DNA of 64,000 bases from Nostoc parmelioides FACHB-3921. Lineage in GTDB: Bacteria > Cyanobacteriota > Cyanobacteriia > Cyanobacteriales > Nostocaceae. A model generated the notes under the pieces. That model searched no databases. It had not been told where the DNA came from and saw only the letters and a program-made list of their open reading frames with translations. The stretch covers positions 1 to 64,000 of the forward strand of contig NZ_JACJQL010000040.1 of NCBI RefSeq assembly GCF_014696625.1, written 5' to 3'. This document shows, one piece after another, positions 17,832 to 29,900 of this stretch. The translations under genes and the position numbers were made by a program. Each line of letters opens with the position of its first letter. Within the stretch, counting starts at the first letter, position 1.

Positions 17832-18662
17832 TTAGCTGCATATCACCTTATTACCTAATTGTTGAGTGCGGCTTAAAGCAGTTAGCACGGCATTAGAAAT
17901 TGTAGTTCGCATCCCACCTTTTTCTAACTCGTAAATACCAGCCGCAGTCACTCCCCCAGGACTAGTTACCTTGTTGCGTAAAACTGCTGGATGTTCGTTA
18001 GTTTGCAACATCAGTTCTACACTGCCGGCAATTGTATGTAATGTTAATTCTTGGGCTTGTATGCGAGTTAAACCCATCTGAACACCAGCATCAATCATTG
18101 CTTCAATGTACAGAAATACAAATCCTGTCCCAGCACTACTCAAAGCTGTTGCCATATCTAGGTAATATTCATTTTGGGTGATAAATTCCTTACCTAATGC
18201 TTGTAATATGATTTGAGTATGCGATCGCTGTATTTCTGTCACATTTGATGATGCGCTCCAGACTGTAGTTCCATGACCAACTTGTACTGCAATATTGGGC
18301 ATTGTCCGAACAACAGCACCATGATTTAAGCCTTGGCAAAGAGATAAAACACTCGCCCCACCCACAATGCTAATTACTAAAGCATCAGGGGGAATTTTAT
18401 CTTTTAGCGCAGCCATCACCTCTGGCAAAACCTGGGGTTTCACTGCCAAAATGACAATTGATGCACCTTGCACACCTTCTATATTGCAGTTGGTGGTATT
18501 TACTCCATATTCCTTTTCTAAATAAAGGCATCGTGTAGAATATGGCTCACTAACAATAATTAGCTCAGATTTTTCAACAGTTTTTGTTGATAACAATCTA
18601 CTAATTATCATTTCGCCCATCGTACCACCACCGATAAAGGCAATTTTTAAATCTCCCAGCAT
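17832..18662 (-). CDS. Pyrroline-5-carboxylate reductase-like (NosF-type, methylproline)
   Basis: The 276-residue NAD(P)-binding reductase of the ProC family begins with the nucleotide-binding GGGTMGEMI motif and has the C-terminal family signature around TSPGGVTAAGIYELEKGG. ProC reduces pyrroline-5-carboxylate to proline. In nostopeptolide-type clusters the homologue NosF reduces 4-methylpyrroline-5-carboxylate to 4-methylproline. Location beside a NosE-like dehydrogenase, a leucine-hydroxylase-like oxygenase and an NRPS with two Pro-type modules supports the specialised role. I use ATG at 18662, with GGAG 8 nt upstream; GTG at 18671 is the alternative. A MITE (18694-18871) separates it from the dehydrogenase gene. 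Confidence 0.85.
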   Translation of the reverse strand: MLGDLKIAFIGGGTMGEMIISRLLSTKTVEKSELIIVSEPYSTRCLYLEKEYGVNTTNCNIEGVQGASIVILAVKPQVLPEVMAALKDKIPPDALVISIVGGASVLSLCQGLNHGAVVRTMPNIAVQVGHGTTVWSASSNVTEIQRSHTQIILQALGKEFITQNEYYLDMATALSSAGTGFVFLYIEAMIDAGVQMGLTRIQAQELTLHTIAGSVELMLQTNEHPAVLRNKVTSPGGVTAAGIYELEKGGMRTTISNAVLTALSRTQQLGNKVICS

Positions 18663-18693
18663 AGCTGCCACTCCCGATTTTTTTTCAGATAAA

Positions 18694-18871
18694 TTAACGT
18701 GAGTTCGACGGAACCTAACCCCAACCCCTTCCCTACAAGGGAAGGCTGCTCAAAATCTATAACTGAGTGAAAAAATCAGGGTTTTGAAGCCTCTCTCCTT
18801 GTAGGGGAGAGGTACCCTGCGGGAAGCAAGCTATGGAGAGGGGTTTTTAAAATTCGTCGAACTCATGTTAA
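18694..18871. mobile_element. MITE with 17-bp terminal inverted repeats, enclosing an interspersed repeat
   Basis: TTAACGTGAGTTCGACG (18694-18710) and CGTCGAACTCATGTTAA (18855-18871) are inverted repeats with one mismatch. Between them is a copy of the CCTAACCCC ... GGGGTTTTTAA repeat also seen at 2471-2650, with AGGGGAGAGGTACCCTGCGG in both. The right end covers the last codons and the TGA of the dehydrogenase gene, so the insertion defines that protein's C terminus. No transposase is encoded. The element lies between two genes of the proposed methylproline pathway. Confidence 0.7.
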
Positions 18872-19969
18872 ATTAGGCTGAATTACTGCTTTTAATACAG
18901 AACCACGTTCTACATCTGTAAGGGCTTGATTAATCTCATTTAATGTATATGAACGACTAATTAAATTTTCCCAAGCAATATTTTTTTTCGGATCACTATG
19001 GCGTTTGAGTAATTCAACCATTCTATAAAAATGACTAAAATCAATGCCCCAAGTCCCGCGAATATCAATATGTTTGAGATTAATTTCTAGGTGGGGATTG
19101 ATGAGAATTTCCCCTGTGTTTGTGTAATGCCCAACAATTACATAACGACCACCATTTCTGGTCATATTCAAGCCTTCTTTCACAGCGATGGGAATACCTG
19201 TGGCTTCAATAATCACATCAGCACCGTGACCGTTAGTTAATTCCAAAACTCGCTCAATATGTTGTCGTGGATCATCAGCTTTAATGGCTAGGGTTTCATC
19301 TACACCGAAGGATTTGGCAACGGCTAACCGACTCTCAAATTTATCAATAACAATGACTTTGCCTGCACCTGAGAGTAAAGCTAAAATTGCCGCACTCAAA
19401 CCTACAGGCCCGCAACCCTGTACTACTACTACATCACCAATTTGAATTTGCGCCCTATCAATAGCGTGTAGTGCAGTGGGTAAAGCACATCCCCCAGCAA
19501 TGAATTGCTTTGGTGAGACTTCTTCTGGTAGGGTGAGAACTTTCACTCCTGGTTTGAGGTAAATTAATTCAGACCAACCACCAAGCAAACCCTCTTTAGC
19601 TGAGTAGGTGACACCATAAACCTTACGTTGGGGACAACGGGTGGATGCTTTGGCTACTAGACAATACCAGCAGTTGTAACAGGTTTCGTGAACATCCAAA
19701 AAAGTGGCGATCGCACCAGGCTGAATCAAGTTACCATTAACATCACTAACAGCTCCACCTGTTTCTACCACACGACCGACGGAGAAGTGTCCAGGAATAA
19801 TGGGATAGGGTACCCCCTCTAAACGCCCGTGTAGTAAATGTACATCAGTGCCACACACTTCACTATATAAGGTTTCAACAATGATTCCGCCCTTTTCTAG
19901 AATCGGGTCTGGTAATTGTTGCACTATAACTGGTTGGTTAGGTGCAGTCATGACAGCAGCCTTGGGCAT
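18863..19969 (-). CDS. Zinc-type medium-chain dehydrogenase (NosE-like, methylproline)
   Basis: The 368-residue MDR-family dehydrogenase has the catalytic-zinc region CGTDVHLLHGR, four structural-zinc cysteines in CYNCWYC plus the following RC, and a Rossmann motif GCGPVGLSAA. In the usual GHE motif the Glu is replaced (PGHFSVG), which is worth noting though not necessarily inactivating. NosE-type enzymes oxidise 5-hydroxyleucine to the aldehyde that cyclises to methylpyrroline carboxylate, and the flanking oxygenase and ProC-like reductase fit that chain. A GGAAG lies just before the ATG at 19969. The stop codon lies in the MITE right end, so the original C terminus may have differed by a few residues. 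Confidence 0.8.
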   Translation of the reverse strand: MPKAAVMTAPNQPVIVQQLPDPILEKGGIIVETLYSEVCGTDVHLLHGRLEGVPYPIIPGHFSVGRVVETGGAVSDVNGNLIQPGAIATFLDVHETCYNCWYCLVAKASTRCPQRKVYGVTYSAKEGLLGGWSELIYLKPGVKVLTLPEEVSPKQFIAGGCALPTALHAIDRAQIQIGDVVVVQGCGPVGLSAAILALLSGAGKVIVIDKFESRLAVAKSFGVDETLAIKADDPRQHIERVLELTNGHGADVIIEATGIPIAVKEGLNMTRNGGRYVIVGHYTNTGEILINPHLEINLKHIDIRGTWGIDFSHFYRMVELLKRHSDPKKNIAWENLISRSYTLNEINQALTDVERGSVLKAVIQPNLT

Positions 19970-20024
19970 AAATTACTTCCTTACTCTGTTTACCAAATTG
20001 CTTCCTATCTTCTCAGGTTCAGCT

Positions 20025-20822
20025 TTAAGACCACAAAATAATTTCACCGTTAGGAAGTAATCCCATCGCCGAAGTGAAAGTTATACGTTGTCCATCCATC
20101 GGCTCAACAATGTGATAGTTGCGCGTATTAAAAATGAACACATCTCCCACAAGAGGTTGGAAAGTAATCATGTCTGCATCTGCAATGACTGTATCACTAT
20201 AGCCGTAGGAATCGAGCTTATATTGGTCATCTGCTGGTTGCAATTGGCGATCGTAAATACGCGTTTTGCCATAATTACTGGCAGTTTTCTTCAAATACAA
20301 ATTCCAAGAAAGTTGAGCAGTAATTGTACAAACTTCCCATCCAGATTGCTCGTATGGAGCATAATCAACATGAAGTTGAGTACCCTGCTCTATCTTTCTG
20401 ATCAATCCTGCATAATAACTACCATACAATGGCTCGGAAGCAATGCGTACAGTTGCACCTGTACACTCTCTAAGTTTCACCATTAAGCGTTCTAAGGGAT
20501 TAAAAGAGGCTGCCAAAATCAAGTCTCTTAATTGAGTTGCTTGTTCTACTGCTTGAAAATAACCAGCCTTACTAATGTGATTGTATTCAAACACTGTGAT
20601 GCCAATTCGCTCAATTTTGGGATGCACATCTTGATAACTGTCAAAGTTAAACAATTGAGCTTGAGAAACTAAGCTTTCACACTCTTGGGGTGTAGCAAAT
20701 TCCTGGAGTCGAATTAAAGGAATTTGGTTTTCCCAGAGCATTCTTAAAGATTCCGTTGTTAAGGAAGATTCTTGATTATTTTTCCATACTTTGGACTTAA
20801 GCTTTTGAGAAGTAGCAGTCAT
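20025..20822 (-). CDS. Fe(II)/2-oxoglutarate dioxygenase, candidate leucine 5-hydroxylase (LdoA-like)
   Basis: The 265-residue protein shows the 2-His-1-carboxylate layout: HVDYAPYE (HxD) in the middle, a distal His in FNTRNYHIVEP, and the Arg in GQRITFTSA that would bind 2-oxoglutarate. No other domain is present. In Nostoc the leucine dioxygenase LdoA makes 5-hydroxyleucine, the first intermediate to 4-methylproline. This gene directly precedes NosE- and NosF-like genes and follows the NRPS genes. The specific substrate is inferred from this context. A peptide- or PCP-bound substrate is an alternative. I take the ATG at 20822 (GAGG 9 nt upstream) over the GTG at 20837. Confidence 0.7.
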   Translation of the reverse strand: MTATSQKLKSKVWKNNQESSLTTESLRMLWENQIPLIRLQEFATPQECESLVSQAQLFNFDSYQDVHPKIERIGITVFEYNHISKAGYFQAVEQATQLRDLILAASFNPLERLMVKLRECTGATVRIASEPLYGSYYAGLIRKIEQGTQLHVDYAPYEQSGWEVCTITAQLSWNLYLKKTASNYGKTRIYDRQLQPADDQYKLDSYGYSDTVIADADMITFQPLVGDVFIFNTRNYHIVEPMDGQRITFTSAMGLLPNGEIILWS

Positions 20823-20947
20823 AATAAATTGCCTCACATTCTAGGAGAAATCAGATTTTTTTGAGATGTTGGTTGACAACTTGGAAACGCTTAATTTACG
20901 TCTATAGTTGTTTTTTAGTAGATATCTATTGATGTAATAGTAGGTGT

Positions 20948-23900
20948 CTATTCCAGAAAATCTTGAATTTTCTGCACTAGTATCTGGATATGGGGTGGTG
21001 ACATCATGCTGATATGATTACCAGGAACTACAACAGTTTCTATCTGTTCTACTAGTTCCTTCCAGCTAGATTCAAAGTCTTCCTCAGTCTCAGCAGCTTT
21101 TAAGAGAACAATAGAGCCTGAATAAAATTGAGGTTGGTAATCTTGCAGTGCCTGAGCATTGATCTGAAGAATTTTCAGCAGATGAGGAGCTTGATCAAAG
21201 TCAAAAGTTTCGATATATATATTCTTCTGTTTAGCTTGTTCTACAACATAAATAACTTGCTCTTCTGGTGCCAATTGTCGCAATTCTTCTAAACAGATTT
21301 CTAGCCGATCTTTAAATAACTCAACTAATAGAAAAGCATAGTCTATTTCTCCTTGATAACTGAGAGCAGGGGGAGTAGTGTCTATTAGGGCTAATAAAGC
21401 TATCTGTTCACCTTGACGAGAGAGTTGTTGCGCCATCTCAAAGGCTACCAAGCCACCAAAAGACCAACCAGAGAGAAAATAAGGGCCGTGGGGTTGAACA
21501 GTTTGCAACTCTTTTATATAGTGAGTTGCCATTTGTTCAATGCTGGTATGAGGTTGATTTTGGGGATTTAAACCAACACATTGCAGTCCATAAAATGGAC
21601 GTTCTGGATGCAAATAATAAGCAAGATGGTGATAGCAAAGAACATTTCCCCCGCCAGGATGTACACAGAATAAAGGTGATAAATTGCCCTTGATTCTGAT
21701 AGGAACTAGAGCAGACCAAGACAAGGTATCTGTTGGAGAATCTAGAAAACTTGATAGTTGTTCGATGGTAGGATATTGGAACAAAATAGATAAAGGTAAG
21801 TTTATCTGGAAGTGTTTTTGTATCCGGGACACGAGACGAACAGCGAGAAGAGAATGACCCCCAAGTTCAAAGAAATTATCTTGTACGCTGACAGGATGAA
21901 TGCCTAGAATGTCTTCCCAAATTTGCACCAATTGAAATTCCCAGAGATTTCTTGGCGCGTTAAAGGCTTTTCGTTGTTCCTTGTGGATAAGTTTTGGTAG
22001 CCCTCGAACTTGGGGAATTTGTTCTGACGAAATCCTATCTATCAGGGTTGCCAAAGACTGTTCTGGAAGGTCAACAATGCTATTCAATAAAGCCTGAAAA
22101 TGTTCCAAGATTAAGTTTATAGCTGGATGATCATAGCGCGATCGCTGATAGATGATGCGAAACTCTAGCTGTGAAGTCGGACTGACGAGAATGGTGAGCG
22201 CATATTTTGTTTGCGCTCCTATAGAACGATCTTGAGATTGATTGTTTTCATAATTTGCAGATTGTATGGCTGATGAATCAACTGGATAGTTTTGGAAAAC
22301 TAAGAGACTCTCATAAAGGGGTAGTGAGCCAGGTACTTCGCTCCATTCGTGAATTTGTCCTTGGGAGCAGTATTCATAATCGCGTTGGGTGAAGTTTTGC
22401 TCTTGGATATCTTTCAGCCAAGACCAAAGTGATGCTTGGGAAGGAACCAAAAGCCGCATCGGTAAGGTGTTAATAAATAAACCCAACATGGATTCAGACC
22501 CTACCAATTCTGGCGGACGACCAGAGAAAGTCGCGCCGAATACTACATCTTCCAGACCGCTATAACGACTCAATAGCAAGCCCCAAACCCCTTGAAGTAG
22601 AATATTTAAGCTCAGGTGATGTTGCCTGACCAAAGACTGTAATGCTGCTGTTGCTGAAGCTGACAGTCGGGCTTTTTGTTCACCATAGCGTTCTTCCCCG
22701 TCAGAAAAAGTCATAGGTTCAGCTTCTATTCCCAATGGAGTCGGGCTTTTGAAACCTTGGAGTTTGTTTCGCCAGAAGTTTTCAGCTTGGGACAAATCTT
22801 GCTGTTTGAGCCAAGCAATATAATTTCTGTAGGGATGACTGGGTTCCAATGATAAATCTTGGCCTTTGCTAAATGCTTCGTAGAATGCAAAAACCTCTTT
22901 GAAGATGAGAGGTACGCACCAGCCATCTGTAAGAATGTGATGAGAAGTCCAGACGAATTGATAAGTATTAGTACTGACTTGGAAAAGTGCAAAACGCATT
23001 AGCGGTGGTTTACTCATGTCAAAACCACGCAGTCGGTCTGCACTTAGATATATGTCTAATTGCGCTTGCTGCTGGGACACAGAAATTCCACGCCAGTCTT
23101 GCTGTTCTAGTGAAATCTCCACTTCCTTGAGTACAACTTGCAGTGGCTCATTTTGATTTTCCCAAGTAAAGGCTGTTCTCAGAATTGAGTGGCGATTAAC
23201 AACACTTTGCCAAGCTTTGGCAAAAGCTAACAAGTCAAATTCTGCAATTTGCAAGTTTAAAATGCTCTGCTCAAGATGTATCCCTGACTCAGAAGCAGCT
23301 AGTGTCTCGAATAGCATTCCTTGTTGTGAAGGAGAAAGCGGATAAATTGATTCAATATTTTTAGTGAGAAACTGAGTTAATAGCTCATCCACTTGTAATT
23401 GATTTAACTGTGCATCGGGGAAATCGCTTGGTGTAAAGCCTCTATTTTCTGCTAGTTGACAATGTTCTATGATGGAGGCGATCGCTTGAAGATAGCTTTG
23501 TGCTAATTTCTCGACTGTGGAACAACTATGAGCATAACTATTGTAAGTCCATTCAATTCGTAATTGACCATCTATTACCAAAGCATTGATATCTAATAGA
23601 TGGTCACGAGTTTGCTTTAAACTTTGCATATCCCCGGTAGGTTCCGGTGCAAATTTCCAACCTGTTTCTGATTGTACTTGGTCAAATTGTCCCAGGTAGT
23701 TAAAACTAATTTCTGGACTAGGAATTGTCTGTATTTTTTCTTGAACAGTCCTATCTTGACACAAATAACGCAATATACCATAGCCAATTCCCCGATGAGG
23801 AATTGCCCGTAATTGCTCCTTGATTGATTTGATAATTTCTCCCGTTTGGTTGAATGCGGGGAGTTGCAATAATACAGGAAATAAACTGGTAAACCAACCT

Positions 23901-26900
23901 ACCGTCCGCGATAAATCTACATCTGTAAACAGTTCTTCTCGTCCATGTCCTTCTAAGTCAATTATTACCGCTAAATTTCCCGCCCACTCTGCTATGGAAA
24001 TTGCTAAAGCACTCAGCAATATATCATTAATTTGTGTGTTGTAAGCTTCATTTACCGACAGCAAAAGAGTCTGGGTTTCTTGATGGCTTAATGTCACCGA
24101 CACACAATCAGAACTACCCACTGTGTTTTCTTGTGGAATGTCAGCACAGTCTAATGGTAGTGGTGTGATTTCAGACCAGGGTTGATTCAACCAATAGTCT
24201 AATTCATCTTTGATAGTTGCTGATTGGGCATAATCATTTAATTTTTCTGCCCAATCAATAAATGCTGTGGTTTTTGCACTTAACTCTACAGGTTTTGGTG
24301 TAATTAATTGTTGATATATTGCTTCTAAATCTGATAATAAAATGCGCCAACTTACACCATCTACAGCTAAGTGATGCACAATAATGAGTAATCTGGCATC
24401 ACTGTCATCACCCAAATTAAACATCACCGCTTGCATTATTGCCCCTGTTGACAAGTTTAAACTTGCCTGATATTTGGCAGCAATTTTCTCTAGAGCTTGT
24501 GCTTGTTCATCTTTAGGGATGGATGATAAATCAACTACGGTAAAAGGTACGCTATCATCTAACCCTTGATTTATTTGTTTGTATTCATCTGCCACGGATG
24601 TGAATTTTAAACGCAAAGCATCATGATGTTCTAGTAATTTCTGCACGGCTATGGTAACTAATTCACTTTGCAGATGATTGGGAACTTGTAATAAAACTGA
24701 TTGATTATAGTGGTGTGAATCTTGCTTATTTTGCTCAAAAAACCAATGTTGAATTGGTGTGAGGGGCGCTACTCCAGTAACTACACCTTGCTTAGATTCA
24801 ACATTTACTGTTGTATTCGCCACCTGAGCAAGTCCGGCGATAGTTTGGTTTTGGAATATTTGCTTGGGAGTGATTTGTATTCCAGCATTTTTGGCACGGG
24901 AAACTACTTGAATACTCAAGATAGAGTCACCACCAATTTCAAAAAAGTTGTCATGGATGCTAACTTTTTCTTTTAATAAAAGTTGTTGCCAAATATTAGT
25001 TAAAGTTTGCTCTATAAGTGTGCGTGGTGCTACGTATTCATTTTCCCGGTTAATTTCCCCGTCAGGTGTTGGTAGTGCTTTGCGGTCTATTTTGCCGTTG
25101 GGTGTTAATGGTAGTTTGTCTAAGGTGACAAAGCCACTGGGTATCATATATTCCGGTAGCTGTTGCTTGAGGAATTGACGCAGTTGGTTATTGCTTAAAG
25201 ACTCATCACTAGTAACTACATAAGCCACTAATCGTTTATTACCGGGAATATCTTCTCTGACAATGACTACAGCTTGTTGAATTTCGGGGTGAGTATTGAG
25301 GACTGCTTCGATTTCTCCGAGTTCGATACGGAAACCACGAATCTTCACCTGGTTATCAATGCGATCTAAGTATTCAATATTACCATCAGGTAAATAGCGT
25401 ACTAAATCCCCAGTTTTATAGAGGCGACCATAACCAAAGGGGTTACTGATAAATCTTTCCTGTGTCAACTCTGGACGGTTGAGGTAGCCTTTTGCCAAGC
25501 ACATACCACCAATGTACAGTTCTCCTGGAACACCAAGGGGAACAGGCTGTAAATACCTGTCAAGAATATATACAGTCCTGTTAGGTAGTGGACGGCCAAT
25601 AGGCATTTTCCTCAGATTACCGTCTTTACTCCACTGGGGAGGAATTTCAAACAGCGTGGCGGTTATAGTCGTCTCGGTGGGGCCGTAAGCGTTAACCAGA
25701 CGAACGCAAAACATTGGGCTGCGTTGCCATTTAGCAACATATTCTGGCAAGATTGCATCTCCACCAACAAGCACAAGTCTCAGTTGGCTGTTGGAATCTA
25801 GGGCTTGTGTTTTGACCCACTCTTGAGTTAATTGTTGCCAATAGGCTGTTGGCAGATTAACAACAGTAAGTCCAAAATCAGAAATGATTTTTTGGAACTT
25901 TGTCGGAGTCCATACATCTGAGCCTCTCAGTACCAGAGTTGCACCAGCTATGAGTGTGGGAAATATCTGTTCTAATGAAGCATCGAAGTTAATTGAGGCA
26001 AACTGGAGTACCCGATCGCTCTTTTCAAGTGCGTAAGCTTGTTGAATAATACAACAGTGGTTGGCGATCGCGCCATGTGAGATCATCACCCCTTTGGGTC
26101 TGCCTGTAGAACCAGAGGTATAAATCACATAAGCCAAATTACTTGCCTGCACGCCAGCTCTCGCATTATCCCCACTTGACTGAGAAATCACTTGCCAGTC
26201 AGTATCTAAACAAACAACCTTCGCTTGATGTTGAGGTAAATTTTCTAGGAGTTGCTGTTGTGTCAGCAGCACTGGAACTTGAGCATCTTCCAGCATAAAG
26301 CTCAAGCGTTCTTGAGGATAATCTGGATCAAGTGGCAGGTATGCCCCACCCGCCTTGAGAATACCCAGTAGTCCTACTATCATTTCTAAAGATCGCTCGA
26401 CACACAACCCCACCAGCACATCTGGTTTGACACCCAATGCGTGTAAGTAGTTTGCTAACTGGTTAGCCCGATGATTTAATTGCTGGTAAGTAAGTTGTTG
26501 ATTTTCATATACAACGGCTACAGCATCCGGAGTGCGCTGAACTTGCTCCTCAAACAAATGATGGATGAACTTATTTAGTGGATAATCAACCTGAGTAGCG
26601 TTCCACTCAACAAGTAACTGTTGTTGTTCTACTGCTGTCAACAGTGGTAATTGGGAGATTTGCTGTTGGGGATTGGTCACAATGCCTTCCAGCAATGTCA
26701 CAAAATGCCCGGCCATGCGCTCGATAGTGCTGGCATCAAACAAATCCGTGTTGTACTCCCACGCACCCACTAGACCGGTGTCAGTGTTCTGCATTGATAA
26801 TGTCAGGTCAAACTTAGCCGTTGAGCCTTTTATAACCAATGGAATCACCGTTAACCCAGTCAACTCTATGGGGGACATGGGGGTATTTTGCAGAACAAAC

Positions 26901-29900
26901 ATGACCTGGAACAGTGGTGTATGGCTGAGGTCACGTTCTGGCTGTAATGCTTCCACCAGCATTTCAAAAGGCAAGTCCTGATGGGCGTAAGCATCCATCG
27001 CCATATCTCGAACACGACCCATTAACTCATAGAAACTCGGATTACCAGCCAAATTGGTACGCATGACCAAGCTATTGACAAAAAAGCCAATTAGCCCTTC
27101 AACCTCTAGGCGATCGCGGTTAGCAATTGGCGAACCCACCAAAATATCTGATTGTCCTGTGTAGCGATAAAGCAGGGTATCATAAGCTGCCAACAGAGTC
27201 ATAAACAGCGTACAACCTTGCTCTTGGCTCAGTTTTACCAACTTCCGGGTTAACTCAACCGACAGCGCAAACTCCTGATATGCCCCAGAGAAAGTCTGCA
27301 CCGATGGTCTAGGTCTGTCTGTGGGTAGGGACAACAAAGTAGGAGCATTTGCCAGTTGTTGCTGCCAGTAACTCAGTTGCTTTTGTAGTACATCTCCCTG
27401 CAACCAGTCTCTCTGCCAAATAGCAAAATCTGCATACTGAATCGCTAATGGTGTTAACGGTGACTGCCTATCTTGGGAATAAGCATCGTACAGGGCGGCT
27501 AGTTCTTGGACAAACACACCCATTGACCAACCATCAGAAACAATGTGGTGCATACACACAAATAAAGCGTGTTCTGTTTCTGATAACACTACTAATGTCA
27601 CTCTGATTAATGGTTCATTGGCCAAATTGAAAGATATTTGCCCTTGTTGTTGCGCCAAGTCCTGTAAAACACGTTCTTGTTCAGTTGTAGGTAAATGCTG
27701 CAAATCAACAACTGATATTACTCCCAGTCCCCAATCCCCAGTCCCCAGTCCCCGAATCACTTGAGTCGCTTTTTCATCAACCGTGACAAAATTGGTGCGT
27801 AAAGCTTCATGACGATGAATAATTTCTTGTAAGCTTTGGAGCAAAGCTGCTTGATTGAGAGTTCCCGCTAAACGCAAAGCTACAGGAATATTGTAGGAGG
27901 GGCTATTCGGCTCAAACTGGTCTAAAAACCATAAACGCTGTTGAGCATAAGACAGTGGCAAGTCTGTATTCTTGGTTCTGGGGACAATTGGCTGTGCAGA
28001 CAATTCTAAGTCATGTTGTTGTAACTGCTCAAGCGATCGCGCCAATTCGCTGATTTTTGCACTGGCAAACAACTCACGCAAAGGGAGTTCTACTTTAAAA
28101 ACGTTGCGGATACGTGAAATGAGTTGCGTTGCTAGTAGGGAATGTCCCCCAAGATCAAAGAAGTTATCATGAATGCCTACTTTCTCTACTTTCAGTACTT
28201 GCGCCCAAATTTGGGCTAACAGTTCTTCTGTTGGGTTCCGTGGGGCAACATATTTGTCTGTGATTTCGTTGTCTAAATCCGGTGCGGGTAAGGCGCGACG
28301 GTCTACTTTACCGCTAGGCGTTAGAGGTAAGGCATCCAACATCACAAAAGCGCTGGGAACCATGTAATCTGGTAACTTGGCTTTGAGAAATTGCCGCAGT
28401 TCGCTCATTGTGGTTGGAGAATCCTGATGTGCTACCACATAAGCCACTAGGCGTTTATCACCGGGGGTATCTTCACGGGGAATGATACAAGCGGCTTGCA
28501 CATCCCTATATTGACTTAATGCTGCTTCAATTTCCCCTAACTCAATCCGGAAGCCTCGTATTTTTACTTGATTGTCAATACGCCCAAGGTATTCAATATT
28601 GCCATCTGGCAAGTAGCGGGCTAAATCTCCAGTTTTATATAACCTGCTTCCTTGTCCCTGCTCAAAAGGATTGGGGATAAATTTTTCCTGGGTCAACTCA
28701 GGGCGTTTGAGGTAGCCTCTGGCTAGAGAAACACCACCAATGTACAACTCTCCCGGCACACCGATAGGTACAGGCTGTAAATAATTATCTAAGATATAGA
28801 TTTTTGTATTAGTAATTGGCTTACCAATTGGGGGAAGTAACGGCCAAGTTTCCACTGAATTATCTAACGTAAAATTAGTGGCTACATGAGTTTCCGATGG
28901 CCCATAGTTATTGTGTAATGTACAGTGATTTAATTGACTGAACCATTGAGCGATCGCTGGAGTAATCTGTAACTGTTCCCCAGCTGTGATGATTTCCCGC
29001 AGGTGACTATTGACTAATCCACTATCCACAGCGACTTCAGCTAATTGCTGTAACGCCACAAAAGGAAGGAACAATCTGGCCACAGCTTTTTCTTGAATCA
29101 AACCCAACAAAGCCAAGGCATCACGGCGTAATTCCTCTGTAATTAACAACAACGTCCCACCAGAACACCAAGTAGAAAAGATTTCTTGGAAGGAGACATC
29201 AAAGCTAATAGGTGCAAATTGCAGGGTTTTTGCCCCATGAGAAATTGTTGTATTTTGCCGTTGCCATAAAATTAAGTTGCACAAGGAAAGCTGATTCATG
29301 GCTACACCCTTGGGCTTACCTGTAGAACCAGAGGTATAAATTACATACCCTAAGTTATCTGCTTGTACATCTGTGATGGGATTTTCCTGACTGGAGTGAG
29401 AAATTAATTGCCAGTCAGTATCTAAACAAACAAGCTGTGCTTGATAAGTTGTAGGTGATTTTTCCCCCTGCTCCCCTGCCTTTTCGTAGGACGGTAGTCT
29501 GTCGAGGAGTAGCTGCTGCGTGAGTAGCACTGAAACTTGAGCATCTTCTAACATAAAACTCAAGCGTTCAGTGGGATACTCTGGGTCTAGTGGCAGATAT
29601 GCCCCACCTGCTTTGAGAATCCCTAATAGCCCCATAACCATTTCTAAGGAACGCTCGACACACAACCCTACTAATACATCGGGTTTAACGCCTAAAGACT
29701 TCAAGTAGTTCGCCAACTGGTTAGCACGGCTATTTAATTGGGAGTAAGTCAGTTGTTGATTGCCAAACTCCACCGCTACAGCATCGGGTGTACGCTGCAC
29801 CTGTTCCTCAAATAACTGAGGGATAGATTGATGAGGGGGATAATTGACCTGAGTATTGTTCCACTCTACTAACAACTGCTGTTGTTCAACTTGTGTCAGC

